64,000 nucleotides of DNA from Lunularia cruciata (lineage: Eukaryota > Streptophyta > Marchantiopsida > Lunulariales > Lunulariaceae). The DNA lies in assembly GCA_948567375.1 (NCBI GenBank), contig OX419757.1, positions 54,002,001-54,066,000 of the forward strand. Direction: 5' to 3'. Shown here in pieces: positions 49,500-60,674 of the stretch. The notes under the pieces were generated by a model, which worked only from the letters and a program-made list of their open reading frames with translations, was not told where the DNA came from and made no database searches. A program made the position numbers and the translations under genes. Position 1 is the stretch's first letter, and each line of letters opens with the position of its first letter.

Positions 49500-50033
49500 A
49501 GGTAGTAGGTACAGTGCTTTTTTGGGGTCCCGCCCGTAATTATAAATTATCCCTATGACAACAAAAATTGCGAGAATAAAGATTGTCAGAGCCTCTGCAA
49601 CCACTAAATAAAAGGTACTGTTCAGTAAGAGGGCTATGAGCAACGCTACCGTCCCCTAATGTCAAATATGCCTGCGCCGACAGGCGAGCACGCAGTGATT
49701 TTGCGCCGTCGCGTGCCCAACGCATGATGGACCCTGGCGGTTGCGTGGATGTTCTTGTACGAGCTAAGGACTTTCTCTATACAGACGTTCTTGTAGGATG
49801 TTGCACTTTTGCCGGGGTTTCGAGTGGGAGCGCTGGGCCTCTGGAGTCGATGACATTTTGAAGGTTTTGCACGAGATCGGGGCCTAGGGTTGGGATTCTA
49901 GCGAGGGTCATCGCGTGGATTTCAGATAGCGAATTACGAGAAGTGACTTGATTAAAGATTTGAAGTGCTGTTGCTCGTAAGGAGATTGTGGTGGTTTTTG
50001 TTTCGTTTTTGAATCTGGTGACCCGGTGGAAAA
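49500..50033 (+). promoter_or_regulatory. Candidate promoter and 5' UTR of SF3A2
   Basis: A GC- and CpG-richer stretch (for example TGCGCCGTCGCGTGCCCAACGC at about 49691-49712) directly upstream of the SF3A2 start codon, in contrast to the CpG-poor repeats on both sides. No TATA box was convincing. Position and composition fit a housekeeping-type promoter; the transcription start cannot be placed. Confidence 0.35.
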
Positions 50034-53000
50034 ATGGACCGGGACTGGGGAAGTAAGCCGGGGAGCGGAGGAGCTGCTACAGCTCAAAATGAAGCCATTG
50101 ATCGTAGAGAACGACTGCGGAGGCTCGCCCTCGAGACTATCGACTTGGCTAAGGATCCCTATTTTATGCGAAATCATCTTGGAAGGTAATTTAAGTGAAG
50201 CTCTTAATTTCTCAGGAAGTTGCAGCTTCTGTTGTTGTGGAAGCTGAAATCTAGACTCATTACCCAATCGCATTTCCCTTTTATAGCGACAGTTTGATGT
50301 TAAACTTCTAATTTGGACATCTTGTATTGAGAATGAAGGTTGCACTCATTGGAAATAGAACTTTCATCAGAAGGCAGAGAAGCTAAATTGTCAATGTGGC
50401 ACTAGGCGGGTTCGTTTCTTGAGTTCTTAGCGGACGAGACATCATGGATTCACTTATTAAATACTCTAAATGATACTTGCAGCTATGAATGCAAGCTATG
50501 CCTTACGCTTCACAACAATGAAGGAAACTATTTGGCACACACTCAAGGGAAACGCCATCAGACTAACTTAGCGAAAAGAGCAGCTAGGGAGGCAAAGGAT
50601 GCCCCAGCTCAACCACAGCCTAACAAACGAAAAGTAAATCCTCGCAAAACAGGTAAGGGTTAGGGTCAGACCGTTACGTCTTGCTTTTTCCTGATTCGAG
50701 TTCATGCAATTTCTAGATTCAATCCAGCAACATGTGGTTTAGTTGAACTGGAGCAACGACAGCTCCTGATGATCTACGTTTTCGTAGTGTTCTTGCAAGT
50801 CGTTTGAACAGCTCAATTCCTTCCTAGCAACTAAGTGGGTTAGAAATTTATCATTCAAACTGATAATGCGTGCATAATTCCACAGTGAAGATTGGAAGAC
50901 CTGGATATCGAGTCACGAAGCAGTACGATTCGGAAACTCACCAACGGTCTCTTTTATTCCAGGTTGGTAGTTTATTGGACCATAACTTTGGACCATAAAG
51001 CAGATGAGTGTACATATATGAAATTTTAACCTTCCTCTGGGTGTTGAGTGTTGAAGGACTCATGTTGACATTGAATATGCGGGGGTAAATCCCGGTACTT
51101 AGGGGGAATAGGAAGCTTAGGACGACTTTTGCTTTACATTTAGCCGCACTGTGACATGAATATTTACAAAATCTATTACACTTTGTCTAATCATCGGGGA
51201 TACGTTGGTTACACTAATCCTCGCTTGCAGGTACAAACTAACAGGAAAGCTTGCTATATGTCCATGATGGTTATGAGGGATTTAATTTTTATACCTTCTT
51301 CACTATGTTATGCGTTCTCCGGTCGTACGTGGCTATATAACCGTCTTCTAACGAACGAGTTCCATATTCATGCACTCCATAAGTATGAAGTTTTGTCCTT
51401 AGTAGAGATATGGCCGTGTGTGACGATAAATATCAGAAAGGGTTTCTAGTCTTCAAGTGTTACACATAATAATCTTGCCAAGGGTTTTACGTGCAGATTG
51501 AATATCCTGAGATTGAGGATGGGGCAAAGCCAAGACATCGGTTCATGTCATCTTACGAACAGGTACATCAGAGACTGTGTGTCACCCATTCATTTTTCTG
51601 GGAAAGTTGAGTGTCAAGTCAAATGTTGTCAGTAGATGTTGACAGTAAATGTTGACAATCTGTAGTGCATTATCTTATCTGCACTCCTGCAGAAATACAG
51701 CAGCTGTCTTCTTCCCCAGTAACTTCTAGATACAACTCTGCTGGTAGATTCTCCATTTTTTCATGGCGCCGTCAGTTTCTGTAGGTTCAATGTTCTCTAT
51801 TAGAACGTTTTGTAGGTTGGGTTAGTTTGCTCCTACTTAGCAAAGTTACATTGAAACTAGAGGATTGGTACCCGGGGTTTAGGTCAATCCAGAACTTACT
51901 CCCCGGTATGATATGAATGTGTCTTCTATTTCTACTAAATGTCTGCGGTCGTCTCGGCTGCAGAGAGTGCAAGCCTGGGATAAACGGTACCAGTATCTCT
52001 TATTTGCCGCGGAACCTTACGAGATTATCGCCTTTAAGGTGAGTTAACATTTTCGGAATAAGTGTCCAGCCTCAGGAGTTTGGGACGCCAATGTAAATAT
52101 CGCCTAATGTCCACCCTGCTGTGAATACTGATACTCAAATTCCTGTAACCCTGTAGATTCCTAGCACAGAAATCGACAAGGTGGCAAACAAGTTCTTTAC
52201 ACATTGGGATCCTGATTCTAAGATGTTCACGGTATGCTCTTTCTTCTCACTTATTGTGCAACTTGACGATATCAAAACTGTGATTTCTTTTTGAGAAATG
52301 CATTGTCAACACATAAATCTGTTCTAGCAATGTCACAAGCATATAGACTTTATATATCTCTCCTCGCGTTGGTGTCCTGAAGAGGTTTTCTATTTTAGAG
52401 TTGGATTGGACCCACATTTGGATTTTACACCAGGAAATGAACAGATTCAGGAAGTCGTTTGAACTACATGCCATCCTGGGTAAGTTAGACCTTTGAGATC
52501 TGTAGAGTTACTATATTCACGCTGTTATCCCAGTCCCTTGTTTATTTAGATCAGTGCTTACTATGGTCCTTGTGCTTCACGCAGCTGCAACTACATTTCA
52601 AACCTCGATCTCAAGAACCTGGTAAGGGAGGCGGCCCTCCACCTTCAAACGGACCACCTCCACCTTCAGGAGCCCCTCCTCCTAGACCTGCACCACCTCA
52701 AAGTGGTAGCATGCCTGGTCTCCCACCTCCAGGCCCTCCACCTCCAGCACCAGTCAATCGGGTGCCACCTCTAAACGGACCCCCTCCAATGGGTAATCTG
52801 CCTCCTCTACCCCCTTCAATGAACGGACCTCCCAGGCCTATGCCACCGATGGGTGGGGGCTTCCCGCCACCACCCCCTCCTCAAATGAGTGGGGGTCCAA
52901 TGGGCATGGGAGGTCCTCGTAATTTTCCACCCGGTCCACCTGGTGGACCTCCTAATGCTTCTAACATGGGTCCTCCTCGACCACCACAAGGATATTCCGG

Positions 53001-53100
53001 TCCCCCACAGCCTCCTGGCATGAGACCACCTCCACCCCCCAACATGGGCCAACCTATGATGCACAGACAACCACCGCCACCTCCTCCACCACCACAGTAG
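50034..53100 (+). CDS. Splicing factor 3A subunit 2 (SF3a66 / Prp11 homologue)
   Basis: Seven exons joined by GT-AG introns: 50034-50185, 50483-50652, 50886-50962, 51497-51562, 51964-52038, 52157-52231, 52585-53100 (stop TAG). All junctions keep phase and give 376 residues. SF3A2 is part of the SF3a complex of the U2 snRNP, acting in branch-site recognition in the nucleus. The N-terminus reads MDRDWGSKPGSGGAA and RRERLRRLALETIDLAKDPY. A U1-type C2H2 zinc finger follows (Cys54, Cys57, His70, His76; YECKLC...GKRH). The conserved core contains RVQAWDKRYQYLLFAAEPYE and HWDPDSKMFTLQLHF. From about residue 215 the tail is Pro/Gly/Met-rich, longer than I recall for flowering plants and nearer to the animal layout. 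The start codon is chosen by homology and the absence of a better upstream ATG. The ORF is intact and its codons are GC-richer than the flanks. Confidence 0.97.
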
Positions 53101-54892
53101 GCATATGCCCTTGCTCTACGAAGGTATCTCAACTTTTTCAGTAATTTCGAACAGTCGGTGAGATGGTGGCTACATGATACATTATATACAGCTCTTCCCA
53201 GAACGGCGTCTGTTCTCGTATACCTATATATACAGCTCTTGTGAGATCGTCCTATTCTGTGGCTTGCAACTTCCGGAACTCGCTTGAGGTATGTCGTTAT
53301 AACTGCAAAAGGATGTGGTTGCAGTTTATTTTCAGTATGTCAAACTGTTCAATTTTTGCCCAGTTGTGTGCTGCATATTTTAGGGACCTATTTCACTGGG
53401 TCTGAGATATACACATCGGCGTTTTCTTAGATATATCTGCACAAACGAGAAGGGTGGATGTCAAGTTTTGCTGATGGACAGGAACACAAATGGAGCAATA
53501 GAAATGCATCCAGCGCAGTTAAAATGTCTTCTGCCTTGGAATATTTCATATCCTGAAATGGATTGGCAGTCGCTCACCTATGCTCCATGTGAAATGAACT
53601 TTCTTTGTGTCTTATCATCTTGCCATTTAGTTGCAAGCTTGAAAATCATTTTGTAGAAGACTAGTCAGTTTAGACTGCTCCAATTGTGTTTCCAACCCTG
53701 CGGCGTGATGACTCATTTGAGGGCCGAGGACGGGTTGGGCATACCTCATGGTTAGCTACTTCTAGAGGATGCAGCAGTCGATGGCAATATTCAATTGTAG
53801 GTCGATGAGTCCTACATCCATATCTTCACCTCAACCTGGTCGACAAGTAAACTTTGAAGGAGACTCTACTACTCCTGTCCTGACCAAGGGAACCGACGCC
53901 GATAGTTGTTGCCGACTCCTCCTCGGGTATGTGGTCTGCAAACCGGAACAGGACTCAGACTCAGAACCAATAGAGGAGAAGCACAAAGAAAATGGACCTA
54001 GTTATCTGGCTATTTCGGGATTCCCGTTGAAGCAACTGCAAACGGGGAAAAACGGGGAGATGCACGGGGAAAATGGAGCTATATGTGGTTTATCAACGTG
54101 GGAGAGGTCGGAGTCAGCCTGAACGAGGGACTCCGAGGCAATGATGGAGCCTTAGTAGTACTGTGATGCCCGCATGTTGTGAAATCAAAAGCCTCTGGAT
54201 ACAATAACGAGTACTCTTTGCTTGGATCTGTCTACGTGACCGTCTACGAGTCTTTTGTTTGTGGGTATTCAAACAATCTATTTCACCACACGTTTTTAAC
54301 GTCTAACCATAACAACAGAAATTGTCGAGCCGAATACGCCCACTTCAAGTTACTTTTGTATTCAACACCTAAAACTTGCAGCTGTCTCCAATGATCATGT
54401 ATGTATCATGGCGTCACTCCTCCCTTGGTCAATGACGGCCTATCATCTGTACTGGGTTGCATGGGTTGGACATCTTAGATAGGCAAAATATTGATAGCCG
54501 TTGGAAAATACGCGTCAGAGTTTGCAACCTGGCCCTCATTTAAACGCTCGTGTAGGCGAGAGTTGAGTTTGAATCTCCGCACAGCTGCACTGCCAGTGCT
54601 AGGCTGAGAAACCACTTCGGAAGTGCTATTGTTCCATACAAAAAAGTGCACTCTTGACAGAAGGTTGATCTTCATGGAAGAAAAGTCAATACTTTCAGCA
54701 CGTTAAATTCTGTTAAGCTTGTGGTCGTTACATCCTCTGTATTTATGAAGTCATACCTTAACGGGTATATCGAACCGCCCTCTTAAACGCTCAAATTCAC
54801 TTAAAGGGCCCGTTGGGAAAGAGAATCACGAGTGCAAAGTGGTGGAGTGCCCGATCATATTGAATCCAATTATTTGTTGTTGTCATGCGCTT
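53101..54892. other. SF3A2 3' region and downstream spacer
   Basis: The first several hundred bases presumably hold the SF3A2 3' UTR; no clear poly(A) signal was fixed. A 117-codon plus frame at 53769-54122 (with SISSPQPGRQVNFEGDSTTP) shows no known domain and is weakly supported. Confidence 0.4.
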
Positions 54893-54963
54893 TGCTACTA
54901 ATGGAGTATATGCTACTAATGGAGTATATGGGTAGGAAGTTTAGGCCAAGAAGTTTAGGCCAA
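54893..54963 (+). repeat. Adjacent 18-bp and 14-bp tandem duplications
   Basis: TGCTACTAATGGAGTATA is duplicated at 54893-54928, and GAAGTTTAGGCCAA is duplicated at 54936-54963. Both are perfect or nearly so, at the edge where the repeat zone resumes. Confidence 0.9.
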
Positions 54964-55229
54964 GGCAGTCTTTGATGATTTGATTACCAAACTTCATCTT
55001 ACATGTTTGAGAGTCAAGGTGTCAAAGTGTAAAGCATGGTCCTTTACCAGATATTACTCCTCACCTCCATTCTCCAAATTGTTGTATCACATCTACATAT
55101 GGTCTACGTATTTTTGGAATGTCAATATGATTTGAGTGTTTCACCGTAAGTCTCCTACTTGTAGCCTTGGCGGAGGATACTTTTCATGCGGATGACCTCT
55201 CTCTATAAGGAGATCCGCAAGTGACATTT

Positions 55230-56410
55230 GGTGCTCTCTCCTCTAGTATTGTATGTAGATCAACTTATCTTTTTAGAACAATTCCTCTTGCTATGGCTTT
55301 TTTTTAAAATAAAATTTTTTTTATCACATTTGAGTCTATGCGATAGGAGTATTATGGGTGTCTTTGGTGATATCATTGGACTAGCCGCATTTGAGTGCAT
55401 GAACATGGATCTTGAACATAAACAAACATTTCTACCAATATTGTGTGGAGGGGTAGGCCTATTATTTATGAAGGGGAGTGCACCTTTGGCGTTTTTTTGG
55501 TAGTTGGGCTCTCTCATCACTTCTACTTTCCCCCCATTTTGTGGTTGTTGAGAGGCCAGTCTTGGAAATGTGTGACCGAGGTGGAGGAGGGATCATTTCT
55601 CTCCAAGTGTTATTGCAACATACAAGGGATGGTATATCTCTATGCGCACGGGAGGACGTTCCATCCTTTGCTTCCCTACTATTCGATTGGACCATAGATT
55701 TGCAATCTTCTTTGATGTAGTGATAATTTCAACATACATTACATTCTCTCTGAGTTGGCTCATCGATTCCTTGTGTTACTAGAGCACATCTTTGCTCTTG
55801 TTTTGGCAAGGTTATTTGCTCTTTGATCCTAGCTTGATTGTGCATTTGGACATTCTGATTCACACAAAGTACCTTCTCTACAATGATGAGGTTCTACTTA
55901 GGTTTGGTCCACCGATCTACATCTTCATTACTAACTTGTGAGTATGGTTCTGCACTAGATGCATGAGCAATCCATATGACATGGTGTCCTTTTGGAAGAT
56001 AGAGGATAACTACCCATGATGCTATCAAGGATATAATGTTTGACATGGCACAAGAGAGTAGATACCTTGCTTGGATGGAGCGTTGGTATGCTTTGCAGTT
56101 GACATGAATCAAGATAGACGTGGTCCGAGATGACCAAGTGATAGTAGCAAATATTATGGTTACGGACCCTACATGTCATGGGATGTCGGAAGGAGTGATC
56201 ATCCATCCTCAAGGATGGGCAACAAGCGGAGCAACAATAGGAGAGGTCTCCAAGCATAGGGGTATGCAACAAGATCATCTCTTTGTTCCTCTAGCCTTGG
56301 AGTTATATGGAGCAATGGATGCAACATTTGACACCTTTGTCAAGGAGTGAGAGAGGGCATATCATTTGATATGCCAGAATATCACTATCACCCTCATATT
56401 TCATTATATA
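55230..56410 (+). pseudogene. Degenerate non-LTR-type reverse transcriptase tail (tentative)
   Basis: The frame at 55228-55503 contains FLPILCGGVGLLFMKGSAPL, like the L-P-x-x-x-G-G-x-G-L block seen after the polymerase of many LINE-like ORFs. About 550 bp on, another frame reads VTDPTCHGMSEGV and then DHLFVPLALELYGAMDATFD, resembling the F-V/I-P-L-A-x-E-x-Y-G-A/C block near the end of such ORFs. Stops and frame changes separate them. I did not find the catalytic polymerase box, so the class is inferred from these two blocks only. Confidence 0.4.
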
Positions 56411-56551
56411 TTTTTAGGCATCATGTGTCCATTGCTCTATAGAAAGCATATGCAATGCAATCTATAGGTGCTGTTTCTTTGGACATTTTGATTGTTGTAG
56501 ATTACATGACTTGCATAACTTAGATATCTTAGGTGCTGCAAGGTAGATTCT

Positions 56552-56640
56552 TCTTAGCCCCATTTTACTCCCTTTTCCTTGTATGGTTTGATGGGGTCTT
56601 CCCATCCTTCTTGCTATCACGCAACCTCATTTTCTTTGAG
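56552..56640 (-). repeat. Short dispersed repeat, copy 3, inverted
   Basis: The reverse complement reads AAGGATGGGAAGACCCCATC, then AACCATACAAGG and AAATGGGGCTAAG, matching copies at 7652-7750 and 8574-8685. It follows the reverse transcriptase-like fragment. Confidence 0.6.
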
Positions 56641-57190
56641 TAGAAAGTAGTTTAGAAGGATTGGTATTGGATTAGGTTTGTAAACAAAGCAAGAGTTTAA
56701 AGACCTAATATGCTATTCTAAAGATCCTTACTGAAGATGCAATGACTGTCCTTTGCCTCGCAAAATAGAGCAACATGGGAGATAGGGTGAGGTACTTACC
56801 TACGAGGCCAGTTTCTTGATAATTGCTTGAACCTGAAGGGTCCCAATTGGAGGCTCTGGATGCCTTTGATCTTTTGAGTCTTCCAAATAACCATTGCTTT
56901 ATGGGTCAAATCACGATATCTAACAAAGAGTGTAGTTTTAATTTGAATGAGTGTTAATGAGATCATGTAGTCTAAATGCTACTATTTGCTTTGGCTTGTC
57001 CAAGCTTTGATGAGAAGAAGAGATCTCAAGCAAGATTTATTGTAGTAGAGAGTCAACTTTGGACTAGATTTACAATTCTTTGGGATCACGCAACATACAC
57101 ACAACAAATATCCTTAATAGACTCCCAAATATGTCAAGTGATTCAAAGAAAGAAGTGGATGCTCAAATAATGCCAAATTTGCTTAGAACT
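56641..57190. other. No recognisable gene
   Basis: AT-rich spacer between the dispersed repeat and the direct repeat at 57191. One short plus frame (56976-57170) without motif. Confidence 0.4.
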
Positions 57191-57855
57191 TAGTCGCACG
57201 TATACACATTGCTACACAACATATATTGTTGTCAATATCACACATTATGGAAGCACAACTTACACATAAGTCATACATGGACTCTAAAGTGCCACAATAA
57301 TCAGTTTGGTTACACAACTTGAATCACACTCAAGCAAATTAGTACTTGATCTATCATTTAATAATCTGCCTACAATTAGACGCTGATTATAGTCAAGCCA
57401 CACCCACTCTAGCTAAGAGATTCCAAGTGACGCTTGTTGGCTTTCTATCCTCTCTAGCTAGGAACTAAAAGGCTCAACAATAGAGAAGTGAGCTCTCTAG
57501 AGCTGCACTCCTAAGATATACTCATGATTTTGACCTAAGTTTCACACCAATGGTCCCACTGATAGCACATTTGATGGTGCAAACGGTGCAAGTGACAATG
57601 GACCCCACCATGTAGTCAATCCCCAAAATATGAAATCTGACTGAAGGAAAGTAGTCTACAAGTAATTGCCAAAATACCTCTAACTACTATCATTTCTACT
57701 TTAGTCTCTAAGCCATCTAGATGCAAAGCTACAAATGGCGTGATAGTTGTCGTGCGTATACATATCACTACACAACATATATCGCTGTCAACATCACACA
57801 CTATAGAAGAATAACTCATACATAAGTCATCATGGACTCTAAAGTGCTACAATTA
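57191..57855. repeat. Direct repeat, about 110 bp, arms 558 bp apart
   Basis: About 57191-57300 and 57749-57855 share CACACTACACAACATATAT-like wording, GTCAATATCACACA, CATAAGTCAT and ATGGACTCTAAAGTGC. They lie just beyond the 3' end of G4 coding and may mark its 3' untranslated or LTR zone, or a separate local duplication. Confidence 0.6.
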
Positions 57856-58026
57856 CCCCCTAGATGGCAGTTAGGTCACTCTAACTTCAAATAGCCATCT
57901 ACTCCAAGTATATGGTATACCCTATAGTGGACAAAAGATCAAGAGGTCAGGTGCTATCGAGCCCCATTGTTAGTTGCCTATCTACAATCTATACCATATA
58001 AAGCCATAACTAGCTATAGGTCAAGT

Positions 58027-58353
58027 ACATCTAGGACATAACCATTATCCTTGAGAAACCACCATGAGAGGAGGAGTCATACATGCCATATGCCATCCTC
58101 TCCAACAACTATCACACACTAACATAATATCAACTCCACCAAAAGAGCCGCATAACATACACTGCAAGCCTGCACATACAAGTACCAAGCTTGGGTCCAT
58201 AGTACCATCAATGTTTGGGAAGTGGCATGGTGTACAATCGCTCACATGATCCTTCCAAACAACACCATCATATCTTTCCAACACAAGGACTCTAGATGGA
58301 AAAACCTCACACACTCTCAAGATAGTGTGGCCTATAAAAACATCAAGTGTCAT
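58027..58353 (-). pseudogene. G4 integrase tail with PHD finger
   Basis: From 58353 downward the frame reads TILRVCEVFPSRVLVLER, DGVVWKDHVSDCTPCHFPN, DPSLVLVCAG, then a C4HC3 finger: CMLC, MLVCDSC, RGWHMAC and, past an in-frame TAA at 58047-58045, WLCPRC. Numbering from 58353, the ligands are C65, C68, C80, C83, H88, C91, C106 and C109, a canonical PHD spacing with the conserved Trp two residues before the last Cys pair. PHD fingers typically bind histone H3 tails. Position C-terminal to integrase suggests a targeting role analogous to the chromodomain of chromoviruses; that role is inference. The single TAA is the only break within the finger. Confidence 0.85.
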
Positions 58354-58458
58354 CGGTGCTGATTGTTATAAATATACATAGTCACTTGGATGAAATCAAC
58401 AGATCGAGGGTCTATAACCTCCTCCTTGAATGATAGCATAGCATAAGATATCCCTATG

Positions 58459-59300
58459 TTAAGCAATTACCAAGTTCTCAAAGGCCATCAACATCACTCT
58501 TCGATAGATCTCTACCCATTGAGAACATGCACTCATCCTTACATTTGGATCATCCAAGTCCAACACTATAGTAGCATCTTGACAAATGGCTGTAAGTAAA
58601 TTTGGATCTTGTCCATAGAGTAGAAAGTAAGGAGAGAAGGATGCTAAGGAGACTTGCCAACTGAACCGAGAGCCCATGGCCAACCAAGGTAACTGGAGAT
58701 CCCAATCTCCCAAATGGTCTCTCTGCAAACCATACTTCTGCAATCCTCTCTTCAATGTCTAAACCACTCTCTCTACTAAGCCATCTGCCTTAGGGGGATC
58801 TCGAGAGGTATTACAATGATCAATCAAAGCCTTGTCACGCAAGACCTAAAACTCTCCTAAGAACTTTGTACCCTAATCAGTCAAAATCTCAATTGGTGCA
58901 CCAACATGACTAAGAACCCGATCCAAGAATGAGTAAGCAGTCCCTTCACTAGACTTGTCAAGAAGTGCTACCAACTCAATCCACTTGGAGAAGTGCTCCA
59001 CCATCACCAAAACTTACCAATGATGTCTCACAATCAACGGTAAAGGTTCAGCAAAGTCCAAACTCCAATGGTAGGTACCCTAAACCCATGATAGGTAATG
59101 GGTGTAACTATAGCATAAGAGCATTAAATGATGCTCTAACTCAATCACAAACCACACATCTTGCAACAAACTATTATACATTGGTCTATATACCGCACCA
59201 CAAATAATGACTTTGGAGTAAGCTATATGTATGCTTTACTCCAAAATATCCTAGCTCCTCATGAGCATGATGGACAAACTATGGACTTTAAGATGGAAGT
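58459..59300 (-). pseudogene. G4 integrase remnant
   Basis: The zinc-finger part (HEELGYFGVKHTYSLL, about 59260) precedes the DDE core: WSLDFAEP with Asp at 59058-59056, EILTD-GTKF with Asp at 58878-58876 next to a TAG, and KADGLVERV with Glu at 58773-58771, about 35 codons after the second Asp. The frame at 58755-58459 continues KRGLQKYGLQ, DWDLQLPWLAMGSRFS and SLASFSPYFLLYGQDPN, the typical C-terminal half of gypsy integrase core. A PHD finger follows. Confidence 0.88.
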
Positions 59301-59679
59301 GGTATTACTCTCACTCTACCATCCTCCTATACACAAAGAAGGTGTCTGCCCTCCAATCTGAACCGCTTGTTTGCTAAAGAACACAATCTCTCTCCTTGAC
59401 CCCTTTGTACCACCCACAACACCAATGCAAAGATAGTCCATCATTAAGTCATCATCATGAATGTCTCCCTGAATTGTACCATTGTCTCCACTCTTTGGAT
59501 TTGTGACCTTAATAACTCCTCCTGTATGTGCTAAGAAAGATACCACCAAAGTCTAATAAAATATATGGAGAAAGGCAGATGCATGCCAACTTGGCACTAT
59601 CTTTTCATATGTCTCACCATGGTAACATGCTCTGGTCTGATCTTTCTAGATGGGACATGGGTTTCTACTCAACTCATCT

Positions 59680-60268
59680 GCAATACAGTTCATCACTCTA
59701 GGTCTATGAATAACCATGAAAAATACTCTTGTAAAATTAGAGCCCATTGTGCAAGCTTCCCTGAAAGCTTGTTGTACTCCATCAACCACTTCAATGGTTG
59801 ATGATCAATGATGAGAGTAAAGGGGTTACCAAATAGGTAACAACAGAAATGTGCTATTGCCCAAACTGCTGCTTAGCACTTTCTCTCATATGAACTATAC
59901 TTCACCTCCGCTGAATTGTTGGAGCGACTAGCATAGGCCACCATAAACTCCTTCCCCTTGTCATGATGCTAGGTGAACACTACTCCAAGCCCCAACATAC
60001 TCCAATCAATGTGAACCTAAAAAGGTCATTCTCTGATTGGTCTCCTCAAAAAAGGAGTAGATGTCAACCTCTCCTTGAGCTCTACAAAAGCTCTCTCCTG
60101 CTCATCTCCCCAACACCATTGTTGTGTAAGCTTGGTCAGCTTTGTCAAGGCCTTGGTAATGACACTAAATCCTCTAACATAGTGGTGATAGAAGTTTGCC
60201 AACCTAAGGAATGCTCGCACTCTGCTCACATCCAGAGGTGGAAGAATACATACAATAGCCTCCACCAT
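59680..60268 (-). pseudogene. G4 connection and RNase H remnant
   Basis: The connection reads DVSRVRAFLRLANFYHHYV and ITKALTKLTKLTQQW, then CWGDEQERAFVELKERLTS in one 80-codon frame. RNase H ends with LKWLMEYNKLSGKLAQWALI and, after a shift, HRP and ADELSRNP-like wording. Best-preserved pol segment of the window. Confidence 0.85.
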
Positions 60269-60269
60269 G

Positions 60270-60674
60270 GTTTGCTAAACACCAAGTCCTCAAGAGTAGA
60301 TAGTGTGACCCAAATACTCACCTTGCTCGTGGAAGAACCTACACTTCCCAGGATGTAATTTGCATCCATGAGATCTCAACCTCTCAAGCACCTCCAAGAA
60401 TTGTCTCTCATGCTCTTCCACCGTAGTGCTATAGACCAAAATGTCATCAATATAGCACTGAGATAATCCAATCCAACTAGGATCCTATCCATTGTTCTTT
60501 GGAACTCAACAAGAACATTCTTGCTCCCAAATAGTAAGAACCTCCACTAATATAACACATCCTTACCGTGAGGATCAATAGCCCAAAATACTATCTTGGA
60601 CTTATCCTCCTCTTTGATCGGCAATTAATAATATCTTGCTTGAAGATTTAAAGTAATGAAGATCTTTGTATGCT
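60270..60674 (-). pseudogene. G4 reverse transcriptase remnant (downstream part)
   Basis: After LTR1 copy D the polymerase resumes with IFITLNLQARYY, PIKEEDKSKIVFWAIDPHG, then FQRTMDRILVGLDY and, after a frame change, the catalytic YIDDILVY at 60454-60431, CKLHPGKCRFFHEQ and EYLGHTIY. The upstream part (about 61560-61416) carries WYAMPTPEDIFDLIGQ. Confidence 0.85.

Noticed and set aside
52816-53132. Minus-strand frames opposite the last SF3A2 exon
   Set aside because: They are antisense shadows of the proline-rich tail, with Trp/Arg/Gly-rich translations and no independent support.
53769-54122. 117-codon frame downstream of SF3A2 as a gene
   Set aside because: It contains local repeats around ACGGGGA and no motif; conservation or transcript evidence would be required.
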